In this document: positions 44,901 through 51,669 of the stretch, one piece after another
Numbering within the stretch: position 1 is the first letter of the stretch
How the letters are laid out: each line of letters starts with the position of its first letter
Source of the DNA: Eubacteriales bacterium
GTDB lineage: Bacteria > Bacillota > Clostridia > Christensenellales > CAG-138
NCBI GenBank assembly: GCA_028694155.1
Contig: JAQUTY010000005.1
Location: forward strand, 94,401-158,400
Direction: 5' to 3'
Length of the DNA stretch: 64,000 nucleotides
The notes under the pieces: generated by a model
The model's database searches: none
The model's input: only the letters and a program-made list of their open reading frames with translations
What the model was told of the DNA's origin: nothing
Translations under genes and position numbers: made by a program

Positions 44901-45159
44901 TATCCGCATATGAGCTCTGATCGACATAGGGATTCTTCCTAGCCGCTTCAAGCATCTGATGAACGGTCTTTGCAGCGTTCTTTTGCCCATAAGTTTGGAT
45001 GGACTGACCCTCCGCCTCATCCATAATCTCCCACATTCTGTCCATGTTACCCATAACGCGGATTTCGTCGAACGCATCTGCCATGGTGGACATCGGGAGC
45101 AGCACCATTAACATGACCAGTGCAAGAATGATTGCCAGCAATTTGCGAATATGATTCAT
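41905..45159 (-). CDS. Secreted caspase-fold peptidase with InlB-type repeats and dockerin
   Basis: A 1084-aa exported protein. After the signal peptide (1-29), a caspase-like C25/C11-type peptidase domain (about 130-320) carries the dyad histidine in IIFDSHGG (H198) and cysteine in AICEG (C258). A bacterial Ig-like (Big_2) domain follows (about 365-445, with ATDTSVAAI-like pattern), then an RICIN-like or unassigned stretch (about 455-635), five InlB-B/Listeria-Bacteroides repeats (about 640-1010, each with FNAG... GWxFDGWY... AxY), and a C-terminal dockerin with two calcium loops (GDANCDDEISAADAAAILR, and NANVDANSEITAADAASILR). It is likely a cell-surface or cohesin-bound protease. Two of the repeats are nearly identical in DNA. 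Confidence 0.82.
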   Translation of the reverse strand: MNHIRKLLAIILALVMLMVLLPMSTMADAFDEIRVMGNMDRMWEIMDEAEGQSIQTYGQKNAAKTVHQMLEAARKNPYVDQSSYADIDDNGFSFKTIDGLACAYDYRIRTAIDNDNSHNVIETIDYSNRAQTSTATNVLLIGPYYGSDSSFTDQYRNEAQSLAALMGGTYTLLSGSQATATAICENFNDKAVIIFDSHGGSYNSTSYLCLTTSAGISSSDYSNNSAINGGSWYGIDGTFIANHMSGSISASIVWMAICEGMMTDGLCRPLRAAGAEVVYGYSQSVSFTGDYKYEEAFYDHMADGYDVAASAAYMKSQFNNYDIYTSPNAYPIFVSDQDTYPVNPDSVQAVYSDWMLPLGDTFISPTSMSLQIDSSGQLNVTNTGSISISTIGYTPTSYSWASTDTSVAAITREKDKTVTITAYSEGTTNVTCRVYNGTEYQDLSCLVKVKDVAGVFALTNVIEAGEEYLIAATLGNNTYLLSSNVYSTTISSSGYDYIYGTLATVSTIGSYNGTSDTTECIYMLSNNSPIGDDVRWTFSQVPTASAYANITNVESGYNLSRYGSGNYTDLYPDTASSTAVCQRWYYNSNGLCAKSSASGTLAYITLCSATTPYFSAGGSAGNADTTVASVKLYKKVSEFTSNYAITFDAGVNGTASSTSRTIIAGNSLGTLPTVTPNEGWSFDGWYTLANGGTQISASTIPAGDTTYYAHYSAIPTYTITFNAGDNGSCTETTRTIYAGQAIGELPEVTANEGWDFDGWYCNGTAVTAATVPTDSVELVAQYTAWTTYTITFNAGDNGSCTETTRTIYAGQAIGELPEVTAEYGWTFDGWYNADAQVTEDTIPSSDVNLTAKYTQMENYTVTFVIGTAMQTIDTVYVGTTLNELEAPAVVPASGYRFVGWSINGVVVPQNYVITEQTTFVAQFETEGNSQSPATVQLDANSGNVDVSSWAQTEVGDELVLPAPIKDGYTLYGWFDGECYFAAGASYLPKGNVELVAIWTPNGECEHSYIGGSCTICGIRHAGDANCDDEISAADAAAILRMIVKIDTLSTRGTLNANVDANSEITAADAASILRYIVHIIDSLG
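42698..42801. repeat. 104-bp direct repeat, copy 1 (InlB-type repeat unit)
   Basis: Matches 42911-43014 with only two mismatches (C/A and G/A) at a 213-bp period. It encodes the identical segment TITFNAGDNGSCTETTRTIY and onward to the next repeat, so a recent tandem duplication or gene conversion is likely. Confidence 0.85.
42911..43014. repeat. 104-bp direct repeat, copy 2 (InlB-type repeat unit)
   Basis: Second copy of the 42698-42801 unit, within the same gene and phase, allowing repeat-number change by slippage. Confidence 0.85.
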
Positions 45160-45242
45160 TACTTATACTTCTCCATTCTAATAGATAACGATATGCTACC
45201 ATATATTGTGTATTTTGTGAAGGTTTTTTTTATGGGCTATCA

Positions 45243-45271
45243 TTTACAAACATACTGTGAGATGATAATAT
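45243..45271 (+). promoter_or_regulatory. ABC-F gene promoter, leaderless arrangement
   Basis: TTTACA, 17-nt spacer, TAATAT, then AACGCC and the ATG at 45278. No ribosome-binding site. Confidence 0.6.
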
Positions 45272-45277
45272 AACGCC

Positions 45278-47122
45278 ATGGGACTTGTAAACTTTAATGG
45301 AATAGTGAAATACTTTGGCAACCGTTGTCTAATTAACGAAGTCAGTTTTACCGTTGAACAGGGCGAACGTGTCGCTTTGATTGGCCCTAACGGTTCAGGC
45401 AAGACCACTCTTATTCGTATCGCAATGGGTATTGAGACGTGCGATCTTGGCGGTGCGTCCTTTTCGCGCGGAACAAGGGTCGGCTATCTGATGCAGAATT
45501 TTGAGGCGTTTGAAGCCGACCAGACCGCACTATATTGGTCAGAAGTCGTTAATCTTGAGCAAAAGATGCGCCAGTTGGAAGCACAGATGGCTCTTCCGTC
45601 AGCAGATACGGACGAGCTTATGGCTCAGTATGCCCGTGTTTCCGCAAAGTACGAGTCCATTGACGGTTACGTTGTTGAAAGCCGTTTGAAGGCAATTTTA
45701 TTCGGTCTGGGGCTGAAAAGTGAAGCTCTTTTGACCCCTGTGAACCTTCTTTCAAGCGGTGAAAAAATGCGTGTTGCTCTTGCACGAATCCTGTTGACCT
45801 CGCCCGATCTTCTCATTTTGGACGAACCCACCAACCATCTTGACATTAGTGCAACCATGTGGCTTGAGGAGTATCTAAAATCATTTTCGGGCGGCGTCCT
45901 TGTGGTTTCACATGACAGATACTTTCTTGACTGCATCGCAACTCGCATCGTGGAGCTTAATAATTCGAGCATAGTCACCTTTAAGGGCAACTACTCAAAC
46001 TTCCTATTGCAGCAGCAGATTCGTTTGGAGTATATGCAAAAGGAGAAGGCTCGTCTTGATCGGGAGATTCTGCGTGAAAAGGAGCTGTATACAACGCTGC
46101 GTTCTCACCGCAAAATTACTGCTGCCCAATCACGTCAGAAAGTCATATCCAAGCTGAGTGAGGAACGTTCTGCGCTCGCTCTTAGAAAGCAGCAGGGACA
46201 CCTTGGCAAGATCAATACCGTGGGGCTTAACATAGCAGCATCGGATCATCTGAGTGCCGAGATTGCCGTTGCCGACCATGCTACAAAGTATTTTGGGGAG
46301 AACCTCCTGTTTGAAAACGTTAGCTTTCTAATCGAAGGCGGTCAACACGTTGCCATTGTTGGGGCAAACGGCTGTGGCAAAACAACCCTGTTGAGAATGC
46401 TGATGGGGCTTGACGAGGATTTTTCCGGCAAGTGCGCAATAGGAAGCTGGGTCAGAACAGGAGTGTTGGATCAAAACACGGAGTTTGACGATGTTTCACT
46501 GTCTGCGTTTGAGCAGATAATGGCAGATAAAGAGCAATCCGAAGTCTCGGTGCGTGACGCTCTTAGCAAGGTAGGGTTCTATGGAGATGAGATATTTAAG
46601 CCAATCTCTCTGCTATCGGGCGGTGAACGTGTGCGTCTGAAACTGGCCCTTTTGATGCAGCAAAACCCTCAATGCCTTATTCTTGACGAGCCAACCAATC
46701 ACCTCGACCTCCCAGCACGCGAAGCTGTTGAAAATGCAGTAATAAATTTCAAGGGCACGGTCATAGCCGTATCGCACGATCGCTATTTTTTGAACCGTTG
46801 CGCCCAGCGAATCATCGCCTTTGCGGACAAACACGTTTCAACATACCAAGGCAACTGGGACGACTATCTTGTGGCCATCGCCCCGCCTGCCGTTGAAGTA
46901 AAACCGCAACAGCGCAAGTTTCAAAAGCCAACACCTCCTGCCGAGCCAAAGCGTGACAGGCAGAAGGAGCTTGAGTCCGAAATAGCCGAGCTAGAGTGGC
47001 AAAAATATGAGCTGGAGGAACAGCTAAGCGAAGCTACCCCTCTATCTTCCTATCAAGAGCTGCAAAAGCTCTATGAAAGAATAAGCACGCTCTATGACGA
47101 GTGGGAAAAGCTCGATGATTGA
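45278..47122 (+). CDS. ABC-F family ATP-binding protein
   Basis: A 614-aa soluble protein with two ABC domains and no membrane part. Walker A motifs are GPNGSGKTTL (residues 36-45) and GANGCGKTTL; signatures LSSGEKMRVAL and LSGGERVRLKL; Walker B LLILDEPTNHLD and CLILDEPTNHLD. A charged interdomain linker (about 245-310) and a C-terminal coiled coil (about 555-610) match the YdiF/Uup branch, whose members act on ribosomes. No resistance-specific extension is evident. The promoter geometry suggests a leaderless mRNA. Confidence 0.93.
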   Translation: MGLVNFNGIVKYFGNRCLINEVSFTVEQGERVALIGPNGSGKTTLIRIAMGIETCDLGGASFSRGTRVGYLMQNFEAFEADQTALYWSEVVNLEQKMRQLEAQMALPSADTDELMAQYARVSAKYESIDGYVVESRLKAILFGLGLKSEALLTPVNLLSSGEKMRVALARILLTSPDLLILDEPTNHLDISATMWLEEYLKSFSGGVLVVSHDRYFLDCIATRIVELNNSSIVTFKGNYSNFLLQQQIRLEYMQKEKARLDREILREKELYTTLRSHRKITAAQSRQKVISKLSEERSALALRKQQGHLGKINTVGLNIAASDHLSAEIAVADHATKYFGENLLFENVSFLIEGGQHVAIVGANGCGKTTLLRMLMGLDEDFSGKCAIGSWVRTGVLDQNTEFDDVSLSAFEQIMADKEQSEVSVRDALSKVGFYGDEIFKPISLLSGGERVRLKLALLMQQNPQCLILDEPTNHLDLPAREAVENAVINFKGTVIAVSHDRYFLNRCAQRIIAFADKHVSTYQGNWDDYLVAIAPPAVEVKPQQRKFQKPTPPAEPKRDRQKELESEIAELEWQKYELEEQLSEATPLSSYQELQKLYERISTLYDEWEKLDD

Positions 47123-47144
47123 GTGCATGGTAGTGAGAAGAACG

Positions 47145-47894
47145 CTAGCCTTCCTTCATCGTTTTTCGTTCGTTGCGAGTCCTCAGTGCATAAAATGACA
47201 CGGCAAGAATGAAGCAAAGATTTGCAATCAGCCGATAGTACAGCGACAATTTGACAGAGAACGACAGAACAATCAGAACCAAACCCAACAGCACATACTT
47301 GCCTGCCGATGTGTCCGCAAGCCGTTTGATGGGCTTGGTTCGAGTTTTTTTGCTGTCCATCATCGTAATTACATACTTTTCTATGTCTTTATCTGTTACA
47401 GTAACATCAGAGATAAACTCATCTGCACTTATCAGAATGAGGGGCTCATTCATCCTTTTTATAAACGTCATTGCTTCATTCGATATTGATGAAATTGCAC
47501 ATATTTTTCTATATCCCAGTTTAATCCATGGGAGAACATCGCCAACCTTGACCGGCTCATACTGTTGAATCAGGGCAACGTCATCGTCCAGCTTTGATTG
47601 AAGCATATCGTAGGGCATCAAAAGTATTGCATCACGCTGTAACTGCTTTCGAATTATTTCCTTTTCACGTTTAATTGTGCGCTTTAGCCTTATATTAGAT
47701 GAAATACACAGGGCTACATGTGCCATGAGCGTAAATCCGATTGTGAGCAAAACACGAGGTGCAGACTTAGGAATAAGGATATAGATTATTAGTGCTATAA
47801 GCGCACGAAAAATTATACCATCTGCTATTCGTGACAGCTTTGATCTGCCGCCAAAACATTTTTGCTTCATATACTCATAAAACATTATATTCAT
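47145..47894 (-). CDS. Hypothetical membrane protein
   Basis: A 249-aa protein with two N-terminal hydrophobic helices (about 30-62), a soluble middle (about 65-200) rich in lysine and aspartate, and two C-terminal helices (about 207-240) before a basic end RTRNERKTMKEG. The soluble part has a mixed alpha/beta pattern with hydrophobic strands such as KICAISSI and EPLILISADEF, but no recognisable motif. It is transcribed divergently from nadD, 38 nt apart, and converges on the ABC-F gene. Family not recognised. Confidence 0.6.
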   Translation of the reverse strand: MNIMFYEYMKQKCFGGRSKLSRIADGIIFRALIALIIYILIPKSAPRVLLTIGFTLMAHVALCISSNIRLKRTIKREKEIIRKQLQRDAILLMPYDMLQSKLDDDVALIQQYEPVKVGDVLPWIKLGYRKICAISSISNEAMTFIKRMNEPLILISADEFISDVTVTDKDIEKYVITMMDSKKTRTKPIKRLADTSAGKYVLLGLVLIVLSFSVKLSLYYRLIANLCFILAVSFYALRTRNERKTMKEG

Positions 47895-47896
47895 TC

Positions 47897-47926
47897 TTGC
47901 CCTTTTACGATTGGATATACTATAAT
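47897..47926 (+). promoter_or_regulatory. nadD-yqeK promoter, leaderless arrangement
   Basis: TTGCCC, 18-nt spacer, TATAAT, then AACAAC and the ATG at 47933. Confidence 0.65.
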
Positions 47927-47932
47927 AACAAC

Positions 47933-49075
47933 ATGGAACAAAAAAAGCGCATCGGTATTTTGGGCGGAACGTTCCACCCTATTCATAACGGGCATCTGTC
48001 AATGGCCCTTCTTGCTCTGAACCTGCTCAATCTTGATGAGGTTCGTCTCATGGTCGATAGAATACCGCCGCACAAGTCTCTTGCCCAAGGAGCAACCTCC
48101 CAGCAAAGGCTTGAGATGGCAAGACTTGCCTGCAAGCAGAACGAGCGAATCATTGTTGATGATATGGAACTGCGCAGAAGCGGGGTAAGCTATACGGCGG
48201 ACACCCTTGAGCAGTTTTCTTTACTGCACCCCAATGACGAAATCTTTTTTATCATCGGCACAGATATGCTCGAAACGATTGAACAATGGCATGATCCTGA
48301 AAGAATTATGAGGCTTGCTACGCTCGTTTGTGTAAGGAGAGCCGGCATGGTGCGCAGCGAGGACGCCATAATCGAGCATCTTAAAAAAAGCTATGATGCA
48401 AAAATTGAGCTTCTGCCCTGCGTGGAAAATATCTCCTCTACAATGATTAGGCAAAGATTACTTGATGCGCTGCCTGTATCCCACCTGTTGCCCAATGATG
48501 TTGAACGCTATATTTATTCGGAGGGCTTATACCTGCCCGAAGATTACAGGGCTGGTGTGAACAAGTTGCGCACTTTTATTACTCAGAAACGATTTGACCA
48601 CACCATCGGAGTTGTCACAACCGCTATCGAACTTGCGGACAGGTTCGGTGTCGATGGCAGCAAAGCACGAACGGCGGCGCTGCTGCACGATTGTGCAAAA
48701 TCCGTCCCCATGCCCGAACTGATTGCATTAACCTGTGGAGAGCAGAAATATGCGCCCATTCTACATGCACAGACAGGTGCTATCATAGCAAAAAGTGAGT
48801 TTGGGGAGACGGATGAGGACGTTTTGCAGGCAATTCGGCTGCACACAACAGGCGAGGCAAATATGACTTCATTGGATAAGATTATCTATCTTGCGGACAT
48901 GATAGAACCATCGAGAGACTTCGAAGGCGTAGCAGAGCTGCGCAAAGAAAAAGACCTTGATAATGCAATTTTGCTTGCTTTGCAACGCAGTATTTGTTAT
49001 ATTAAGTCTAATGGTGGGGTGTTGCATCCTGCATCATTGCGCGCCTATAAATTTTTTGGAGGAACTGATGGATAG
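47933..49075 (+). CDS. nadD: Nicotinate-nucleotide adenylyltransferase fused to YqeK HD phosphohydrolase
   Basis: A 380-aa fusion. Residues 1-195 are NadD, which makes deamido-NAD: GGTFHPIHNGHL with the HxGH nucleotidyl-transfer motif, DRIPPHK, SYTADTLE, FIIGTDM and ISSTMIRQRL. Residues about 200-378 are an HD-domain protein like YqeK (Ap4A hydrolase): KRFDHTIGV, ALLHDCAKS, LHAQTGAIIAK and ADMIEPSRDF. The two are usually separate adjacent genes. The ATG at 47933 is fixed by a -10 box ending 6 nt before it. rsfS starts inside its last codons. Confidence 0.95.
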   Translation: MEQKKRIGILGGTFHPIHNGHLSMALLALNLLNLDEVRLMVDRIPPHKSLAQGATSQQRLEMARLACKQNERIIVDDMELRRSGVSYTADTLEQFSLLHPNDEIFFIIGTDMLETIEQWHDPERIMRLATLVCVRRAGMVRSEDAIIEHLKKSYDAKIELLPCVENISSTMIRQRLLDALPVSHLLPNDVERYIYSEGLYLPEDYRAGVNKLRTFITQKRFDHTIGVVTTAIELADRFGVDGSKARTAALLHDCAKSVPMPELIALTCGEQKYAPILHAQTGAIIAKSEFGETDEDVLQAIRLHTTGEANMTSLDKIIYLADMIEPSRDFEGVAELRKEKDLDNAILLALQRSICYIKSNGGVLHPASLRAYKFFGGTDG

Positions 49076-49421
49076 ATTCGGGGAAGAACAAGTTAAACAA
49101 CTATGCGAGATCTTGAGCGACAAGAAAGCTCTGGACATCGTTGCCATTCATGTAGGCGATAAAACAATCGTTGCAGACTGGTTCATTATTGCAAGCGGTC
49201 GGGCCGTACCGCAGGTGCGTGCGCTTTGCGATGATCTTGAAAACAAGGCAACGGAGCTTGGCATGATGTGCAAACGCAAGGAGGGCTATGCCGAGGGTCG
49301 TTGGATAGTGCTTGACTACGGCTTTGCCCTTGTTCACATTTTCCACCCCGAAGAGCGTGAGTATTACAATATGGAACGCCTTTGGGAAAACGGAGAAAAC
49401 GTCCTGCACTTTGAGAATTAG
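49068..49421 (+). CDS. rsfS: Ribosome silencing factor RsfS
   Basis: A 117-aa DUF143 protein that binds uL14 and blocks subunit joining under starvation. ALDIVAIHV, ADWFIIASGRAVPQVRAL, GYAEGRWIVLDYG and VHIFHPEEREYYNMERLW are the conserved blocks. GGAGG lies 6 nt upstream of the ATG at 49068, which overlaps the nadD-yqeK stop by 8 nt, the usual order in Firmicutes. Confidence 0.95.
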   Translation: MDRFGEEQVKQLCEILSDKKALDIVAIHVGDKTIVADWFIIASGRAVPQVRALCDDLENKATELGMMCKRKEGYAEGRWIVLDYGFALVHIFHPEEREYYNMERLWENGENVLHFEN

Positions 49422-49445
49422 CCGTCATCACATCGGATATTCTTG

Positions 49446-49459
49446 TGAACATATGTTCA
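49446..49459. promoter_or_regulatory. Palindromic operator candidate upstream of the BMC operon
   Basis: TGAACATATGTTCA is a perfect 14-bp palindrome centred about 58 bp before the predicted transcript start. The distance suits an activator of the CRP/FNR class I type, or a DeoR-like site; no regulator gene is next to it. Confidence 0.5.
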
Positions 49460-49475
49460 AGAGTAACCGCTGATG

Positions 49476-49504
49476 TTGACTTATTGCTCATTTTGTCGTA
49501 TGAT
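49476..49504 (+). promoter_or_regulatory. Microcompartment operon promoter
   Basis: TTGACT, 17-nt spacer, TATGAT, about 45 nt upstream of the GGAGG site of deoC. No other promoter of this quality appears before the terminator at 56919. Confidence 0.75.
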
Positions 49505-49556
49505 GGACAAGTAAAAGAGGAAATTATTTTCAATTAGATATACGGAGGCTAAAAGA

Positions 49557-50393
49557 ATGGATAATCAGCAGATGGAACTTCTCGTTTCTCAGATCGTCAA
49601 GGAAGTCATGCAGCAATGCGGCGGAACCTGTTCCCCTGCGGCTGGTGGCTCGCAAAATCTTGCAAAGTACATCGATCACACCCTGTTGAAACCCGAAGCA
49701 ACTCGCCAAGATATCAAGCGTGTTTGTGACGAAGCAAAGAAGTATAACACCGCCAGCGTTTGTGTCAACCCCAGTTGGATCGGTTTTGTTTCCGAGCAGT
49801 TAAAGGGTACGACCGTCAATCCCTGTGTTGTTATCGGCTTCCCTCTTGGTGCAACGATGCCTGCGGTCAAGGCTGCAGAAGCAGCAGCATGTATTGCTGC
49901 CGGCGCAAAGGAAGTTGACATGGTTATGAACATCGGCGCAGCAAAGGGCGGCGAATGGGACACGGTTCTAAAAGACATTCAAGCCGTTGTTGCAGCTTCT
50001 AAGGGCAAGGCATTGGTCAAGGTTATCTTGGAATGTTGTCTGTTGACCGACGAAGAAAAGGTCAAGGCTTGCCAAGTATCAAAGCTCGCAGGCGCAGACT
50101 TTGTAAAGACCAGCACCGGCTTTTCCACCGGTGGCGCAACGGTCGAAGATATTCGTCTTATGCGCACAACCGTTGGCCCAACAATGGGTGTTAAGGCATC
50201 GGGTGGTGTTCGCACCAAGGCAGATGCTGAAGCAATGATAGCGGCAGGCGCATCACGCATCGGCGCAAGCTCCTCTAAGGGTATTGTTGAGGGCGACGCC
50301 TCCGTAAAGCAGTGCATTCATTGTGGAAACTGCAAAAACGGCGGCACAACCTGCCCAAGCGGTGCAGCGGTACTGCGCAAGGTATTGTATTAA
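49557..50393 (+). CDS. deoC: Deoxyribose-phosphate aldolase, BMC cargo (DeoC 1)
   Basis: Splits 2-deoxyribose-5-phosphate into acetaldehyde and glyceraldehyde-3-phosphate. The 278-aa protein has an N-terminal amphipathic helix ([20 protein letters not shown]) of the encapsulation-peptide type, a short linker with C21 and C25, then the aldolase core from about residue 34. Catalytic residues are intact: D121 in KEVDMVMN, Schiff-base K184 in FVKTSTGF, and K213 in [10 protein letters not shown]. Beyond the usual core there is a C-terminal CxxCxxCx6C cluster (C253, C256, C259, C266), absent from ordinary DeoC. First gene of the operon, with GGAGG upstream. Confidence 0.95.
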   Translation: MDNQQMELLVSQIVKEVMQQCGGTCSPAAGGSQNLAKYIDHTLLKPEATRQDIKRVCDEAKKYNTASVCVNPSWIGFVSEQLKGTTVNPCVVIGFPLGATMPAVKAAEAAACIAAGAKEVDMVMNIGAAKGGEWDTVLKDIQAVVAASKGKALVKVILECCLLTDEEKVKACQVSKLAGADFVKTSTGFSTGGATVEDIRLMRTTVGPTMGVKASGGVRTKADAEAMIAAGASRIGASSSKGIVEGDASVKQCIHCGNCKNGGTTCPSGAAVLRKVLY

Positions 50394-50417
50394 TCAATCA
50401 AATGAAAGGTCGCAACC

Positions 50418-51347
50418 ATGGACGAAGCACTTGTCAGACAACAGGCTGAAATACTCGTATGTGAGCAATTCGCAAAGAAGGGCATGTTTTATGTGCCTGT
50501 TTCCTCATCGAATCGCCATGTGCATCTGTGTCGAGCCGATGTTGACTCGTTGTTCGGAAAGGGATATGAGCTTACAAAGCTGCGTGATCTAAGGCAGCCC
50601 AACCAGTTTGCTGCCAACGAGCAGGTAACATTTAAGACTAAAAAAGGCTCTGTTACGCTGCGTGTTGTTGGCCCAATTCGCCCTGAAACACAGGTCGAGC
50701 TGTCGGCAAGCGAATGTGTCAAGCTCGGAGTCCCCGTATGCGTTAGAATGTCGGGCGACACAAAGAATAGCCCCGGCGGTGAGTTGTCAACCGGCAAAGG
50801 CTCCGTTGAGCTAAAGCAGGGCGTGATAGTTGCTGCAAGGCATCTGCACCTTACGACTGACCAAGGCAAGCTGTATGGCTTAAAATCCGGAGATTCGGTG
50901 CGTCTGTTTGTTGAAGGACAGCGTGGCATGGTGTTTGAAAATGTAATCGTCAGGTGCGGAGAAGCACACGCTCTTGAATGTCACATAGATATTGAAGAGG
51001 CAAATGCCTGTCAGCTTCCGCCAAATGCAATATGCAAAATCGAGAAGATGCGGCAGGAGCGTTATCTCTCCCCCGTTGCTCCCATCGAGAATGCAAAAAG
51101 AGTGTACGGAAATATTGTGCCCAATTCGGAAGCCCCAATATTTGCCATGTCGGGAGCAATAAATCAAAAAACACAGCGTGGTGCTATGCCCGAACCTGCA
51201 AAAAAGAAGATGCTCACCGAATCGGACATAATTGCCGCAAGCAAAGCAGGTCAGGTATTCATCGAGCTGGACAAGAACACTCTGCTGACCCCGTTGGCAC
51301 GAGACCGTGCTTTACAGTTGGGAATAGAACTAAAAGACAAGCGATAG
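50418..51347 (+). CDS. pduL: Phosphotransacylase PduL, C-terminally extended
   Basis: Converts acyl-CoA and phosphate to acyl-phosphate inside the microcompartment, recycling CoA. The two PduL beta-barrel domains are recognised by SSSNRHVHLCRADVD and GVIVAARHLHLTTDQ, the histidines of which bind the zinc pair. Typical PduL is about 210 aa; this one is 309 aa with an extra segment (about 262-306) reading MLTESDIIAASKAGQ and TPLARDRALQLGIEL, a motif also found as a stretch in other BMC-linked proteins. The N-terminal helix EALVRQQAEILVCEQF may serve as targeting peptide. It follows deoC by 24 nt. Confidence 0.92.
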   Translation: MDEALVRQQAEILVCEQFAKKGMFYVPVSSSNRHVHLCRADVDSLFGKGYELTKLRDLRQPNQFAANEQVTFKTKKGSVTLRVVGPIRPETQVELSASECVKLGVPVCVRMSGDTKNSPGGELSTGKGSVELKQGVIVAARHLHLTTDQGKLYGLKSGDSVRLFVEGQRGMVFENVIVRCGEAHALECHIDIEEANACQLPPNAICKIEKMRQERYLSPVAPIENAKRVYGNIVPNSEAPIFAMSGAINQKTQRGAMPEPAKKKMLTESDIIAASKAGQVFIELDKNTLLTPLARDRALQLGIELKDKR

Positions 51348-51357
51348 GAGATATATA

Positions 51358-51663
51358 ATGGTAATAGGAAGAGTACACGGCACGGTCGTGAGTACAACAA
51401 AATCCGACAAACTCGAAGGGCTGAAGCTCCTTATCGTTGTCCCCATTGATCTTGATACTTTTACGGAAAAAGGTCAGCCCATCGTCTGCATAGATACCGT
51501 GGGTGCAGGCGAAGGCGAAGTTGTGATGTGTGTTGCCGGCAGCTCAGCTAGGCAGACGTCAAAGACGGAGAATCGCCCGGCGGACAATTCCATCGTTGCC
51601 ATCATCGACCACATCGATTTGAAGGGCAAGAGAATATTCGAAAAATTTGCTGCTAAGGAGTAA
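51358..51663 (+). CDS. BMC-P vertex protein (EutN/CcmL), copy 1
   Basis: A 101-aa pentamer-forming protein that caps shell vertices. The N-terminal MVIGRVHGTVVSTTKSDKLE, then LLIVVPID, VDTVGAGEGEVVMCVAGSSAR and a terminal IIDHIDL match the family. One of three paralogs in the operon, so mixed or alternative vertices are possible. AGGAGA lies 7 nt before the ATG. Confidence 0.93.
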   Translation: MVIGRVHGTVVSTTKSDKLEGLKLLIVVPIDLDTFTEKGQPIVCIDTVGAGEGEVVMCVAGSSARQTSKTENRPADNSIVAIIDHIDLKGKRIFEKFAAKE

Positions 51664-51669
51664 TACATT

